Below the pieces are notes generated by a model that had not been told where the DNA came from, made no database searches, and saw only the letters and a program-made list of their open reading frames with translations. DNA of 24,597 bases from Methylopumilus sp003533095 (GTDB taxonomy: Bacteria; Pseudomonadota; Gammaproteobacteria; Burkholderiales; Methylophilaceae): NCBI GenBank assembly GCA_963977845.1, contig CAXBPZ010000015.1:1-24597 (forward strand). Direction: 5' to 3'. How positions within the stretch are numbered: the stretch's first letter is position 1; each line of letters begins with the position of its first letter. Both the position numbers and the translations under genes were made by a program. Of the stretch, positions 6,613-14,987 are shown in pieces.

Positions 6613-8133
6613 TTAAAAGAAGCCAAGTTTATTTTCACTGTAGCTTACTAAAAGATTTTTGGTTTGTTGATAATGATCAAGCATCATCTTGTGTGTTTCA
6701 CGACCGATACCTGACTGTTTATAACCACCAAATGCTGCGTGTGCAGGATAAGCATGGTAACAATTGGTCCACACACGACCGGCTTGAATGCCTTTACCCA
6801 TTCTGAAAGCACGATTGCCATTACGAGACCATACGCCAGAACCTAAGCCATAAAGTGTATCGTTTGCAATTTCAAGAGCTTCGGCTTCATCTTTAAAAGT
6901 GGTCACAGAAACAACAGGTCCAAAAATTTCTTCTTGGAAAATACGCATTTTATTATGCCCCTTAAATACAGTAGGCTCTATGTAGTATCCGTCTGCGAGG
7001 TCACCACTTAATTTTTTACGATTACCACCGATGAGAAGTTGAGCGCCTTCTTCTTGGCCAATTTTGATATAAGACATAATTTTTTCAACTTGCTCACTAG
7101 AAGCTTGAGCACCAATCATGGTTGTCATATCAAGAGGATTGTCTTGCTTAATCGCTGCCACACGTTTGAGTGCGCGCTCCATAAATTTATCGTAAATTGA
7201 TTCTTGGATCAGCGCACGGGAAGGGCACGTACAAACTTCACCTTGGTTGAGCGCAAATAATGTAAAGCCTTCAAGCGCTTTATCAAAGAAATTATCATCT
7301 TTATCCATCACATCTTCAAAGAAGATGTTAGGAGATTTACCACCAAGCTCCAATGTAACTGGAATAAGGTTTTGCGAAGCGTATTGCATGATTAAACGAC
7401 CTGTTGATGTTTCACCAGTGAATGCAATTTTTGCAATACGTGGTGAGCTTGCAAGTGGTTTACCTGCTTCTAGTCCAAAGCCATTGATGATATTTAAGAC
7501 GCCTGGTGGAAGAAGGTGACCTACAAGTTCTATCACCACGAGGATTGAAACAGGCGTTTGTTCAGCAGGTTTAATCACAACGCAGTTACCTGCAGCAATG
7601 GCAGGCGCTAATTTCCATGCTGCCATCAGAATAGGGAAGTTCCAAGGAATGATTTGTCCAACAACACCTAAAGGCTCGTGGAAATGATAAGCCATAGTAT
7701 CGTGATCAATTTCACCAATGCTACCTTCTTGGGCTCTCACACAACTTGCAAAATATCTAAAATGATCGATGGCTAAAGGAATATCTGCATAGGTGGTTTC
7801 ACGAAGCGGCTTACCGTTATCAATCGTTTCAGCGATCGCGATCGTTGAAAGATTTTTTTCCATAATGTCAGCAATTTGCATTAATACATTAGCGCGTTCA
7901 GTGGGGCTTTTTTTAGCCCAACCATCTTTTGCAGCATGCGCAGCATCGAGTGCTAGATTAACGTCTTTTTCATTTGATCGCGCAACTTCACAAAACACTT
8001 TGCCAGTTACAGGTGAAACGTTTTCAAAGTATTTGCCATCGACTGGAGGAACAAACTTACCGCCTATGTAATTGTCATATTTGGCCTTAAAAGGATGTGC
8101 TACCCCAAGATTTTTTAATGTTTCTAAGCCCAT
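6613..8133 (-). CDS. NAD-dependent aldehyde dehydrogenase, ExaC/AldB-like
   Basis: A 506-residue aldehyde dehydrogenase that oxidises an aldehyde to the acid with NAD(P). The fold is complete: IIPWNFPILMAAWKLAPA, the FTGETSTGR nucleotide-binding loop, VTLELGGKSPNIFFEDV with the general-base glutamate, the catalytic cysteine in NQGEVCTCPSR, and EEIFGPVVSV. The C-terminus NLLVSYSENKLGFF is the form typical of the ExaC/acetaldehyde dehydrogenase II group. A good Shine-Dalgarno (AGGGG) lies 6 bases before the ATG. The companion DUF779 gene follows downstream. In a methylotroph the physiological aldehyde could be acetaldehyde or another short aldehyde; the sequence does not decide. The 190-base AT-rich region upstream probably holds its promoter, but I see no consensus match. 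Confidence 0.93.
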   Translation of the reverse strand: MGLETLKNLGVAHPFKAKYDNYIGGKFVPPVDGKYFENVSPVTGKVFCEVARSNEKDVNLALDAAHAAKDGWAKKSPTERANVLMQIADIMEKNLSTIAIAETIDNGKPLRETTYADIPLAIDHFRYFASCVRAQEGSIGEIDHDTMAYHFHEPLGVVGQIIPWNFPILMAAWKLAPAIAAGNCVVIKPAEQTPVSILVVIELVGHLLPPGVLNIINGFGLEAGKPLASSPRIAKIAFTGETSTGRLIMQYASQNLIPVTLELGGKSPNIFFEDVMDKDDNFFDKALEGFTLFALNQGEVCTCPSRALIQESIYDKFMERALKRVAAIKQDNPLDMTTMIGAQASSEQVEKIMSYIKIGQEEGAQLLIGGNRKKLSGDLADGYYIEPTVFKGHNKMRIFQEEIFGPVVSVTTFKDEAEALEIANDTLYGLGSGVWSRNGNRAFRMGKGIQAGRVWTNCYHAYPAHAAFGGYKQSGIGRETHKMMLDHYQQTKNLLVSYSENKLGFF

Positions 8134-8307
8134 AAACTACCCCTAATATATAAATAATGTTAAAAAAAATATATAAATCAATATGTTGTGAGATTATTAA
8201 TTCAGATACGCTACTTGACGCGATGCAAATTAAATCAATAACTCAACCTTAATACTTGTATTACGTTTAATCAAGTGAGAAATACCTAGGCATTAGATTG
8301 CGTAAGA

Positions 8308-8313
8308 TATAAT
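8308..8313 (+). promoter_or_regulatory. Probable -10 box of the tRNA-Ser gene
   Basis: A consensus TATAAT lies 12 bases before the mature tRNA 5' end. The matching -35 position (around 8285-8290) reads CCTAGG and does not resemble TTGACA, so only the -10 element is claimed. Confidence 0.5.
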
Positions 8314-8325
8314 CTCCATTCTTTA

Positions 8326-8416
8326 GGAAGGGTGGATGAGCGGTTTAAGTCGCACGCCTGGAAAGCGTGTTTAGGTGAATAACCTAACGCGGGTTCGAAT
8401 CCCGCCCCTTCCGCCA
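8326..8416 (+). tRNA. tRNA-Ser (anticodon GGA)
   Basis: A 91-base class II tRNA with an encoded CCA end. The acceptor stem GGAAGGG pairs with CCCTTCC. The D arm, the anticodon arm CACGCCTGGAAAGCGTG with anticodon GGA, the long variable arm TAGGTGAATAACCTA and the T arm GCGGGTTCGAATCCCGC are all visible. The long variable arm and anticodon identify a serine tRNA reading UCC and UCU. It points toward prpD, whose stop codon lies 22 bases downstream on the other strand, and it marks the boundary between the housekeeping and metabolic-locus halves of the window. Confidence 0.97.
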
Positions 8417-8438
8417 TTGTCCCTCTCTTAGAATTTTT

Positions 8439-9899
8439 TTATTTAGCAAGCATATCCATAAATTTTATAACATCAGTTTTAAGAAATTGATCATGATCCA
8501 AACAGAGATCCAGAATTTCCTTTTGTTTAGGTTGATCAAATATACGAGCTAAATTTATTTTATATTTTTTAATTAATTCAGGGATGCCTTCATTTCTTCT
8601 TTTGCGATGACCAATAGGATACTCAACTGCAACTTCTTGAGAAATCGACCCATCTTTGTAAAAAATTTGAATAGCATTAGCAATAGATCTTTTCTCGGGA
8701 TCTAAGTAATCCTTGGTATATTGTGGATCTTCTATACAAACCATTTTATTTCGCAGAGCATCAATACGGGGATCTTTTGCTTTTTCATCTTCATAGTCTT
8801 GAGCTGTTAATTGCCCACAAAGCAAAGCAACAGCTGTCATATATTGAATACAGTGATCTCTGTCCGCTGGATTATCAAGTGAACCTTGTTTATCAATAAT
8901 TCGAATAGCTGACTCGTGAGTTCGAATTACAATTTTTTCGATTGCATTAATTTTTTCTAAAGTATCTAATTTTTGGGATTCATTTTTGTGAAGTGAAAAC
9001 GCGCTTTCAACAGCGGTTTGTGCATGAAATTCGGCTGGAAAAGAAATTTTGAAAAGTACATTTTCCATAACATAACTTCCATAATGACGCTGAAATTTAA
9101 ATGAATTTCCTTTGAATAATACATCATAAAATCCCCATGTCTTTGCAGTAAGTGCAGATGGGTATCCCATTTCACCTTGGAGAGTCATCCATGCTAGGCG
9201 AACAGCTCTTGATGTTGCATCCCCAGCTGCCCAGGACTTCCTTGAACCTGTATTTGGACTATGTCTATAAGTTCGTAAACTTTGCCCATCTATGATTGCA
9301 TTTGAAAGTGCATTAATAATATCGTTTTTATTTCCACCTAAAAGTTTTGTAACAACTGCAGTTGAAGCAATTTTTACTAAAATGACATGATCTAAACCAA
9401 CGCGATTAAAACTATTTTCTAGCGCTAAAATGCCTTGAATTTCATGGGCTTTAATCATTGCATTGAGAACATCAAGAATTTTTAATGAACTTTTTCCTTC
9501 CTTTATATTTTTTCTTGATACGTAGTCAGCAGCTGAGAGGATTCCGCCTAAGTTATCTGAAGGGTGACCCCACTCAGCAGCGAGCCAGGTATCATTGAAA
9601 TCCAACCAGCGAATCATAGCGCCAATATTAAATGCTGCTAGAATTGGATCGAGCTGATAATTTGTTCCTGGAATTTTTACACCATCAGGTACTAAAGTTC
9701 CTTTAATTATGGGACCTAATAATTTTGTACAGGCTGGATATTGAAGGGCTTCAAAACCGCATCCTAAAGTATCTAATAGACAGTACCTTGCTGTTTCAAT
9801 AGCTTCTTTTGATGTAATTTCAAAGTCATCTACATAAGTTGCAATATCAACAATAACTTGATCAGGATTAGGTCGATTATTTGAGATATGATTAGACAT
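8439..9899 (-). CDS. prpD: 2-methylcitrate dehydratase
   Basis: Dehydrates 2-methylcitrate to 2-methyl-cis-aconitate, step two of the methylcitrate cycle. The 486-residue MmgE/PrpD protein contains the PrpD-diagnostic block GAMIRWLDFNDTWLAAEWGH followed by PSDNLGG near residues 115-140, plus RTYRHSPNTGSRKSWAAGDA and KISFPAEFHAQTAVE. These match true PrpD better than generic MmgE relatives. It is the last gene of a six-gene leftward operon and starts 2 bases after the prpC stop. The product has to be hydrated to 2-methylisocitrate; AcnB encoded at the right end of the locus can do this in other bacteria. No clear terminator is seen between its stop and the convergent tRNA-Ser. Confidence 0.95.
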   Translation of the reverse strand: MSNHISNNRPNPDQVIVDIATYVDDFEITSKEAIETARYCLLDTLGCGFEALQYPACTKLLGPIIKGTLVPDGVKIPGTNYQLDPILAAFNIGAMIRWLDFNDTWLAAEWGHPSDNLGGILSAADYVSRKNIKEGKSSLKILDVLNAMIKAHEIQGILALENSFNRVGLDHVILVKIASTAVVTKLLGGNKNDIINALSNAIIDGQSLRTYRHSPNTGSRKSWAAGDATSRAVRLAWMTLQGEMGYPSALTAKTWGFYDVLFKGNSFKFQRHYGSYVMENVLFKISFPAEFHAQTAVESAFSLHKNESQKLDTLEKINAIEKIVIRTHESAIRIIDKQGSLDNPADRDHCIQYMTAVALLCGQLTAQDYEDEKAKDPRIDALRNKMVCIEDPQYTKDYLDPEKRSIANAIQIFYKDGSISQEVAVEYPIGHRKRRNEGIPELIKKYKINLARIFDQPKQKEILDLCLDHDQFLKTDVIKFMDMLAK

Positions 9900-9901
9900 A
9901 A

Positions 9902-11047
9902 TTATCTTTCATTTATAGGTATAAATTTTCGATTATCTGGACCTGTGTACTCTGCATTGGGGCGAATAATTTTGTTATCAATACGCTGCTCAATAACATG
10001 TGCAATCCAACCAGTGGTTCTTGAAATCACAAAGATTGGAGTAAACATTTCTGTTGGAATTCCCATGAGATGGTAACTTGAAGCACTATACCAATCTAAA
10101 TTAGGAAACATTTTTTTCTCTCGCCACATCACTTCTTCAAGGCGAGATGAAATCTCAAAAAGATTCATATTGCCTGTGTCTTCTGATAAAGATTTGCTAA
10201 CCTGCTTAATAGATTCATTTCTTGGATCAGCAATTGTATAAACAGGATGGCCAAAACCAATAATAATTTCCTTATTTCCGATACGCTTCATAATATCTTT
10301 TTCAGCATCATCTGCACTTTTATAGCGGCTAATAATTTCCATAGCAGCTTCATTTGCACCACCGTGTTTAGGCCCTCTTAATGCACCAATTGCACCAGTA
10401 ATGCAAGAATATAAATCCGATAATGTTCCTGCTATCACCCGAGCTGTAAACGTAGATGCATTAAATTCATGCTCAGCATAAAGAACTAATGAACAGTTCA
10501 TTGCTTTAATTTGCAGTGCTGTTGGCGATTTTCCATGAAGCAACTCAAGGAAATGACCAGCGATAGAATCTTGATTTGTCTCGAGAGATATTCTTTTTCC
10601 TGAATGTGAAAAGTGATACCAGTAAATTAAAATACCAGGAAAGCAGGAAATAAGCCGGTCACCAATTAATTGTGTGCCTTTTATATTTCGATCTAAACTT
10701 TCTTGTTCGAGTGTTCCTAGAGCAGAACAGGCAGTTCTCATCACATCCATTGGATGTGCATTTTTTGGAATTTTTTCTAGAATTTCTTTTAATGCTTTTG
10801 GAATATCGCGCAGTTTTTTTAAGTTTTCTTTGTATGCATCAAGCTCATTTTGAGAAGGTAAATTTCCGTAAATCAATAAGTAGGCTACTTCTTCAAATGT
10901 TGCAAATTTTGCAAGGTCTAGAATGTCGTAGCCACGATAATGAAGATCATTGCCAGTATGACCTACTGTACAAACTGCAGTTGTCCCTGCGGCGACACCA
11001 GCTAAAGCAACGCCTTTTTTCTTTTTAGGTTCAACATTGGTATTCAT
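9902..11047 (-). CDS. prpC: 2-methylcitrate synthase
   Basis: Condenses propionyl-CoA with oxaloacetate to 2-methylcitrate. The 381-residue length and the N-terminal GVALAGVAAGTTAVCTVG stretch are typical of PrpC, which is shorter than the usual citrate synthase. Active-site regions are intact: HEFNASTFTARV, the LRGPKHGGANEAAM histidine loop and the GFGHPVYTIADPR loop. Shine-Dalgarno GGGAG lies close before the ATG. It stands between prpB and prpD with gaps of 15 and 2 bases, so all three are surely one transcript. Such enzymes often retain some citrate synthase activity, but the prp neighbours make methylcitrate the main assignment. Confidence 0.95.
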   Translation of the reverse strand: MNTNVEPKKKKGVALAGVAAGTTAVCTVGHTGNDLHYRGYDILDLAKFATFEEVAYLLIYGNLPSQNELDAYKENLKKLRDIPKALKEILEKIPKNAHPMDVMRTACSALGTLEQESLDRNIKGTQLIGDRLISCFPGILIYWYHFSHSGKRISLETNQDSIAGHFLELLHGKSPTALQIKAMNCSLVLYAEHEFNASTFTARVIAGTLSDLYSCITGAIGALRGPKHGGANEAAMEIISRYKSADDAEKDIMKRIGNKEIIIGFGHPVYTIADPRNESIKQVSKSLSEDTGNMNLFEISSRLEEVMWREKKMFPNLDWYSASSYHLMGIPTEMFTPIFVISRTTGWIAHVIEQRIDNKIIRPNAEYTGPDNRKFIPINER

Positions 11048-11062
11048 GAATAACTCCCTAGA

Positions 11063-11932
11063 TTAAGACCTTGAAAAAAGATCATCTAATTTTGTTTCAA
11101 AGGCATGGTAACCAAGATGATCATAGAGTTCTGCTCGAGTTTGCATTGTTGCAAGGACGTTTTGTTGAGTACCTTCTTTTTTTATAACTTCGTAAACATT
11201 CAATGCTGCTTTATTCATAGCTCTGAATGCAGAAAGGGGATAAAGGATCATATCAACGGATTGTGATTTTAATTCCTCACGAGTAAACAAAGGTGTTTGT
11301 CCAAATTCTGTTATGTTTGCCAGGATAGGAACATTTACTGCTTCAGAAAAACGTTTATACATCGTAATATCTGTCATTGCTTCCGGAAAGATCATATCTG
11401 CACCAGCTTCAATATATGATTTGGCGCGATCAATTGAAGCTTCAAGACCTTCAATCGCAAGAGCATCTGTTCTTGCCATAATTACAAATCGATCATCAGT
11501 TTTTGCATCTACTGCAGCTTTAATTCGATCCACCATCTCTTCTTTTGATACAATTGCTTTATTAGGGCGATGACCACAGCGTTTTGCCTGAACCTGATCT
11601 TCAATATGAACAGCGGCTGCGCCAGCTTTGATCATTGATTTAATGGTTCTGGAAATATTGAATGCACCTCCAAAGCCTGTATCAATATCAACGAGAAGAG
11701 GGGTATCAGTAACATTAGTAATTCGGTTTACATCTATTAATACATCATCAAGTGTACTTATGCCTAAATCAGGAACACCTAGAGAACCTGCAGCAACACC
11801 TCCACCAGACAAATAAATTGCTTTAAATCCTGAGTGAGAAGCTAGTAATGCATGGTAAGCATTTATAGTGCCAATTATTTGAAGTGGCTTTTCTTCAATT
11901 AATGCTTTTCTAAATTTTTCGCCAGCACTCAT
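11063..11932 (-). CDS. prpB: 2-methylisocitrate lyase
   Basis: Cleaves 2-methylisocitrate to pyruvate and succinate, the last methylcitrate-cycle step. The 289-residue protein has the isocitrate lyase/PEP mutase-superfamily signatures: YLSGGGVAAGSLGVPDLG near residue 40, a metal-binding DIDTGFGG, HIEDQVQAKRCGH with the catalytic cysteine, and the ARTDA motif. PrpB usually has KKCGH; the R replacing K before the cysteine is a mild change. The succinate made would feed the succinate dehydrogenase encoded in the opposite arm of the locus. It lies between a CitE-like lyase and prpC. Confidence 0.95.
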   Translation of the reverse strand: MSAGEKFRKALIEEKPLQIIGTINAYHALLASHSGFKAIYLSGGGVAAGSLGVPDLGISTLDDVLIDVNRITNVTDTPLLVDIDTGFGGAFNISRTIKSMIKAGAAAVHIEDQVQAKRCGHRPNKAIVSKEEMVDRIKAAVDAKTDDRFVIMARTDALAIEGLEASIDRAKSYIEAGADMIFPEAMTDITMYKRFSEAVNVPILANITEFGQTPLFTREELKSQSVDMILYPLSAFRAMNKAALNVYEVIKKEGTQQNVLATMQTRAELYDHLGYHAFETKLDDLFSRS

Positions 11933-11946
11933 TTTTATTATTTACC

Positions 11947-12933
11947 TTAATTAAAAAATGCTTTTAGAGCATCTTCTGGGATAGAGACATTGGAAACTTT
12001 AGCTTTTTGCAATATGGTCCAAAAATAACGATAGGTTGCACGATCATGTAATTCCCCCTTGTATTGGATAGGACCCCAATTGACTTTTTGAGCTTCAAGC
12101 AAAATATAGGCTGCATCAAGCACTTCATCAAAATTTGGCTTCATAGCATTTACGATTGCTTCAATTTGTGTGGGGTAAATACTCCACATTCTTAAAAAGC
12201 CAAATTCATTTCTGGCTTTATAAGCATCCGCATAAGTTACATCTGTATTTTTTAGATCTAAAGTAACATTATGAGCAGGAACAATTCCGTGAGCTAGGGC
12301 GGCAGCTACAACTTGACTCTTCGCCCTTATTAGGAGTTTGTGTTCAAATTGTTGCGGGCTGCGCATAGCTGAAGCAGGAATAGCTCCTTGATGTGCACTA
12401 ACAAAGTCCATCAATCCAAAGTCTAAAACTTGAATCCAAGGCAATTTTACAATTTCATTAATTTCCTCTAATGCGCCATGAGTTTCAATAAGAACATGAA
12501 TAGGGATCTCTCGCTTAATTTGATGCAATTGCGCGATTTGTTGGATATAACTAATCATCTCTTTAACCTGTTTGGCATTTGTTGATTTTGGAATAGTGAT
12601 ATAACTGAGTTTATTGCCTAGACCTTGAACTAAGATTTCTACATCTTTTTTCCAGGAAGCATGCGTATAGTCATGAATACGTGCCCCAGCCATCCCATAT
12701 TTGTTTACTTCACTATTAAGAATTTTTACAATCATTTTTGCGTGTTCTTCTTCTTGGCCAGCAGCTGCTCCATCTTCACAATCACATGTGACATCAAAAA
12801 TTTGACCGATTGAATCCTGAAGTTGAAGTGCCTTAAGAATTAATTTTTCACTTCCTGCAAAATGTTCACATGAAGGAATAATAGGAATTAATTTTTCCCC
12901 ACTAAATAATGCTTCACTTGGATGCGTGTTCAT
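11947..12933 (-). CDS. CitE/HpcH-family CoA-ester lyase (paralogue A; candidate malyl-/beta-methylmalyl-CoA lyase)
   Basis: A 328-residue member of the CitE-like aldolase family, which makes or breaks C-C bonds in CoA esters such as malyl-CoA, beta-methylmalyl-CoA and citramalyl-CoA. The CDCEDGAAAGQEEEHAK block, the arginine in GARIHD, and the two metal ligands (E in HVLIETHGAL and D in LDFGLMDF) are present. The usual GK..IHP segment near the C-terminus is altered to LRMWSIYPTQI. It starts 2 bases after the hydratase stop with a good AAGGAT Shine-Dalgarno. Beside a mesaconyl-CoA hydratase and prpB, cleavage of beta-methylmalyl-CoA to propionyl-CoA and glyoxylate is the leading idea. It is not a citrate lyase subunit: no citD or citF is nearby. 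Substrate is inferred, not shown. Confidence 0.8.
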   Translation of the reverse strand: MNTHPSEALFSGEKLIPIIPSCEHFAGSEKLILKALQLQDSIGQIFDVTCDCEDGAAAGQEEEHAKMIVKILNSEVNKYGMAGARIHDYTHASWKKDVEILVQGLGNKLSYITIPKSTNAKQVKEMISYIQQIAQLHQIKREIPIHVLIETHGALEEINEIVKLPWIQVLDFGLMDFVSAHQGAIPASAMRSPQQFEHKLLIRAKSQVVAAALAHGIVPAHNVTLDLKNTDVTYADAYKARNEFGFLRMWSIYPTQIEAIVNAMKPNFDEVLDAAYILLEAQKVNWGPIQYKGELHDRATYRYFWTILQKAKVSNVSIPEDALKAFFN

Positions 12934-12935
12934 AA

Positions 12936-14012
12936 CTATCCTTTTTTTCTTGGCATTAGAATGCTGTAATCAAGATCAAGAACAATGTGTTCATGATAAT
13001 TTTTATTTTCAATAGGCATTAATTTTTTAAATGCATCGAGTTCCATATTTTTATAACCAATCAAACGTAAACGTAATACACCAATATCGCTTCGATACGG
13101 TATTTCCCATTTGTCTAATATTTCAGTTGAAGCATATAGAGTGTCATTTCCGAAAGTCGGATTGCTATGCGTTCCACCATTGATTGCTAATATAGCAAGT
13201 GAATTTTCAAGCCCATCGTAACTTAGATTTTTACAGACTGAAATAACATGACCACCATATATAAGCCGTTTACCCATAGAGGTTTTTTTCATCATAAAAT
13301 CATCAAAATGAAGTCGTGCATTATTTTGATAGAGTTTCGTCGCAAGCGTATGATCGGTGTCGCTCACTGTCATGCCTGAGGGGTGGTATATCACTTCACC
13401 TTTTTTATAGTGCTCCCATAAGTTGTCACTTTTTGTCCAACGAGTATTAAACGCATTTCCATTAAAAAAAGAAGGAATAGGTAATTTATCTAATACCACT
13501 GATTCTGGTAAATCAGGAATTAGATTTTTTTGAGGTGTAAAGCTCATATCTTTTTTATGAACCATAACCCATCTGATCCAACTGATAATTTCTTCATTTT
13601 TCTGATTAAATGAATTTGATTGCACGTACACAATTCCAGATTTCTTATTGGAATTTTCTTTTAAGCCAATGATGGTGCTTTTTGTATATAACGTATCGTT
13701 AGGATAAACTGGATTAATGAATCGAACATTTGCATAGCCTAGATTCGCTATAGCGTTTACAGAAATTTCTGGAACTGTTTTACCGAATGCAATATGAAAT
13801 GCTAACAAATCGTCAATAGGTTGGCTTAAATAACCTAAGGATTCCGCAACAGTTGATGCGGATGCAATAGGGTGGCGACTACCAGTTAATGCAATATAAA
13901 GGGCGCTATCTCCATTGGTAATAGTCCGAGGGGTTGCATGAAAAATTTCTTGTCCAATCGAGAAATCTTCAAAAAAATTACCTTCATTAATTTTTTGGGA
14001 GGTGCTATTCAT
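12936..14012 (-). CDS. mch: Mesaconyl-CoA (beta-methylmalyl-CoA) hydratase, MaoC double hotdog
   Basis: A 358-residue protein with two MaoC-like hotdog halves. The N-terminal block GNFFEDFSIGQ, HATPRTIT, ALYIALTGSRH, DDLLAFHIAFGKTVPEIS, NAIANLGYANVRF and VYPNDTLY, then IIGLKENSNKK and WIRWVMVHK, agrees closely with my memory of mesaconyl-CoA hydratase from the ethylmalonyl-CoA pathway. That enzyme interconverts mesaconyl-CoA and beta-methylmalyl-CoA. I chose the ATG at 14012, which overlaps the upstream stop by 8 bases; the in-frame codon at 14024 is TTG. In this operon it would work with the CitE-like lyases and deliver propionyl-CoA to PrpC. The symbol mch is shared with an unrelated methylotrophy enzyme, methenyl-H4MPT cyclohydrolase. 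An itaconyl-CoA hydratase role is the main alternative. Confidence 0.8.
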   Translation of the reverse strand: MNSTSQKINEGNFFEDFSIGQEIFHATPRTITNGDSALYIALTGSRHPIASASTVAESLGYLSQPIDDLLAFHIAFGKTVPEISVNAIANLGYANVRFINPVYPNDTLYTKSTIIGLKENSNKKSGIVYVQSNSFNQKNEEIISWIRWVMVHKKDMSFTPQKNLIPDLPESVVLDKLPIPSFFNGNAFNTRWTKSDNLWEHYKKGEVIYHPSGMTVSDTDHTLATKLYQNNARLHFDDFMMKKTSMGKRLIYGGHVISVCKNLSYDGLENSLAILAINGGTHSNPTFGNDTLYASTEILDKWEIPYRSDIGVLRLRLIGYKNMELDAFKKLMPIENKNYHEHIVLDLDYSILMPRKKG

Positions 14013-14886
14013 ATTTTGCTTCAAGCTCCAATATCATTTCATGTAATTTAAGAAGACGTTCAGCTGCTCTTACGTTATGGTGCTCCACCAGCCTATCGTT
14101 AACCACAACAGTTCCTTTGCCTGATTCATTGGCTGCCTTTAAACTTTTAATTATTTCAATAGCATATTCAACTTCAGTCACCTTTGGAGTATAGGCGTCA
14201 TTACAATAAGCGATTTGAACCGGATGAACTAAAGATTTTCCATCAAACCCCATGTCTCTCCCGAGTCGACATGCATATTCAAAAGCATGCATATTCTTAA
14301 AATCACTAGCAATTCCATCTACGACGGCTTTACCATATGCGCGGGCTGCTAAAATCACAAGCGATAAAGAGGTAAGCACAGCTGATCGTTCTGGAGTAAC
14401 TCTAGCATGAAGTTGCGATATTAGATCTGAAGTTGCCATGACAATGCATGCTATACGATCAGATGCGCTGGCAATTTCTTTAGCATTAAGTACAGCAATC
14501 GGACTTTCAATCATCACCATAATTGGTAAGTCTCCGCCTCCTGCTTGATCGAGTTCATTGAGAGCGAGATCCACATCTTCCTTTGACTCAATATTAGGAA
14601 AAAGAATAGCATCGGCCTTTGTTTGGGCTATGGCTTTAATATCGTCAGACCCCCATGGAGAGTCTAAATCATTGACACGGACAACGACTTCTCTTGCTCC
14701 ATATCCACCTTGATTTACGAATTCCACAACATTAGCTCGAGATTCTTCTTTACATTCAACGAGAATAGGGTCACCTAAATCTAGAATGACTGAATCCGCA
14801 TGAAGTGTTCTTGCGCGCTCGAGGTAATGCCTATTGCATCCTGGAACATATAACATCGATCTTCTTGGACGAAAATGTGTGTCCAT
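14005..14886 (-). CDS. CitE/HpcH-family protein (paralogue B; lyase or malyl-CoA thioesterase)
   Basis: A 293-residue CitE-like protein and the first gene of the leftward operon. It begins with RRSMLYVPGCNRHYLERA and retains the substrate arginine (VVVRVND), metal ligands in VMIESPIAVL and MATSDL, and the GFDGKSLVHPVQI segment near the C-terminus. The family block normally reading DLEDAV is DLGDPI here: a glycine and a proline replace conserved residues. Length and pattern resemble both short malyl-CoA lyases and the Mcl2-type malyl-CoA thioesterase of Rhodobacter. A thioesterase releasing malate from malyl-CoA would fit the malic enzyme across the promoter. AAAGG precedes the ATG, and a consensus promoter lies 40 bases upstream. 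Exact activity is uncertain. Confidence 0.75.
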   Translation of the reverse strand: MDTHFRPRRSMLYVPGCNRHYLERARTLHADSVILDLGDPILVECKEESRANVVEFVNQGGYGAREVVVRVNDLDSPWGSDDIKAIAQTKADAILFPNIESKEDVDLALNELDQAGGGDLPIMVMIESPIAVLNAKEIASASDRIACIVMATSDLISQLHARVTPERSAVLTSLSLVILAARAYGKAVVDGIASDFKNMHAFEYACRLGRDMGFDGKSLVHPVQIAYCNDAYTPKVTEVEYAIEIIKSLKAANESGKGTVVVNDRLVEHHNVRAAERLLKLHEMILELEAKYE

Positions 14887-14925
14887 CGATAGGCCTTTAT
14901 TTAAGATAGGAAATTGTTACTGATG

Positions 14926-14955
14926 ATTATATAAAGCTTATTTTAGAATTGTCAA
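14926..14955 (-). promoter_or_regulatory. Sigma-70 promoter of the leftward citE-mch-citE-prpBCD operon
   Basis: On the minus strand a perfect TTGACA (14950-14955) and a perfect TATAAT (14926-14931) are separated by 18 bases. Transcription would begin near 14919, giving a leader of about 33 bases to the ATG at 14886. Such a consensus pair with no activator site needed suggests control by repression. An inverted repeat sits just upstream of the -35. Confidence 0.8.
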
Positions 14956-14956
14956 C

Positions 14957-14981
14957 ATATCTTATGTCTTATATAAGATAT
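14957..14981. promoter_or_regulatory. Inverted repeat 1, candidate GntR operator
   Basis: ATATCTTA (14957-14964) and TAAGATAT (14974-14981) form an 8-bp dyad with a 9-base spacer. A second, internal perfect palindrome TCTTATATAAGA (14967-14978) overlaps it. It begins one base upstream of the leftward -35 box. Together with repeat 2 it shares the hexamer ATGTCT/AGACAT. The likely ligand is the GntR regulator encoded next to it, by position only. Confidence 0.55.
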
Positions 14982-14987
14982 AAAACA

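Noticed and set aside
8134..8325. Small gene or riboswitch in the AT-rich gap before tRNA-Ser
   Set aside because: No open frame with a ribosome site and no stable conserved-looking hairpin was seen; it most likely holds the promoters of the aldehyde dehydrogenase and the tRNA.
10672..11028. Open frame of 118 codons on the plus strand
   Set aside because: It lies wholly antisense within prpC, shows no recognisable motif, is rich in Leu/Phe/Arg as expected of a shadow frame, and has no ribosome-binding site.
11947..14886. Citrate lyase operon (citE)
   Set aside because: No citD, citF, citC or citX genes are present; CitE-like proteins next to a mesaconyl-CoA hydratase and prpB point to malyl-CoA-type lyases instead.
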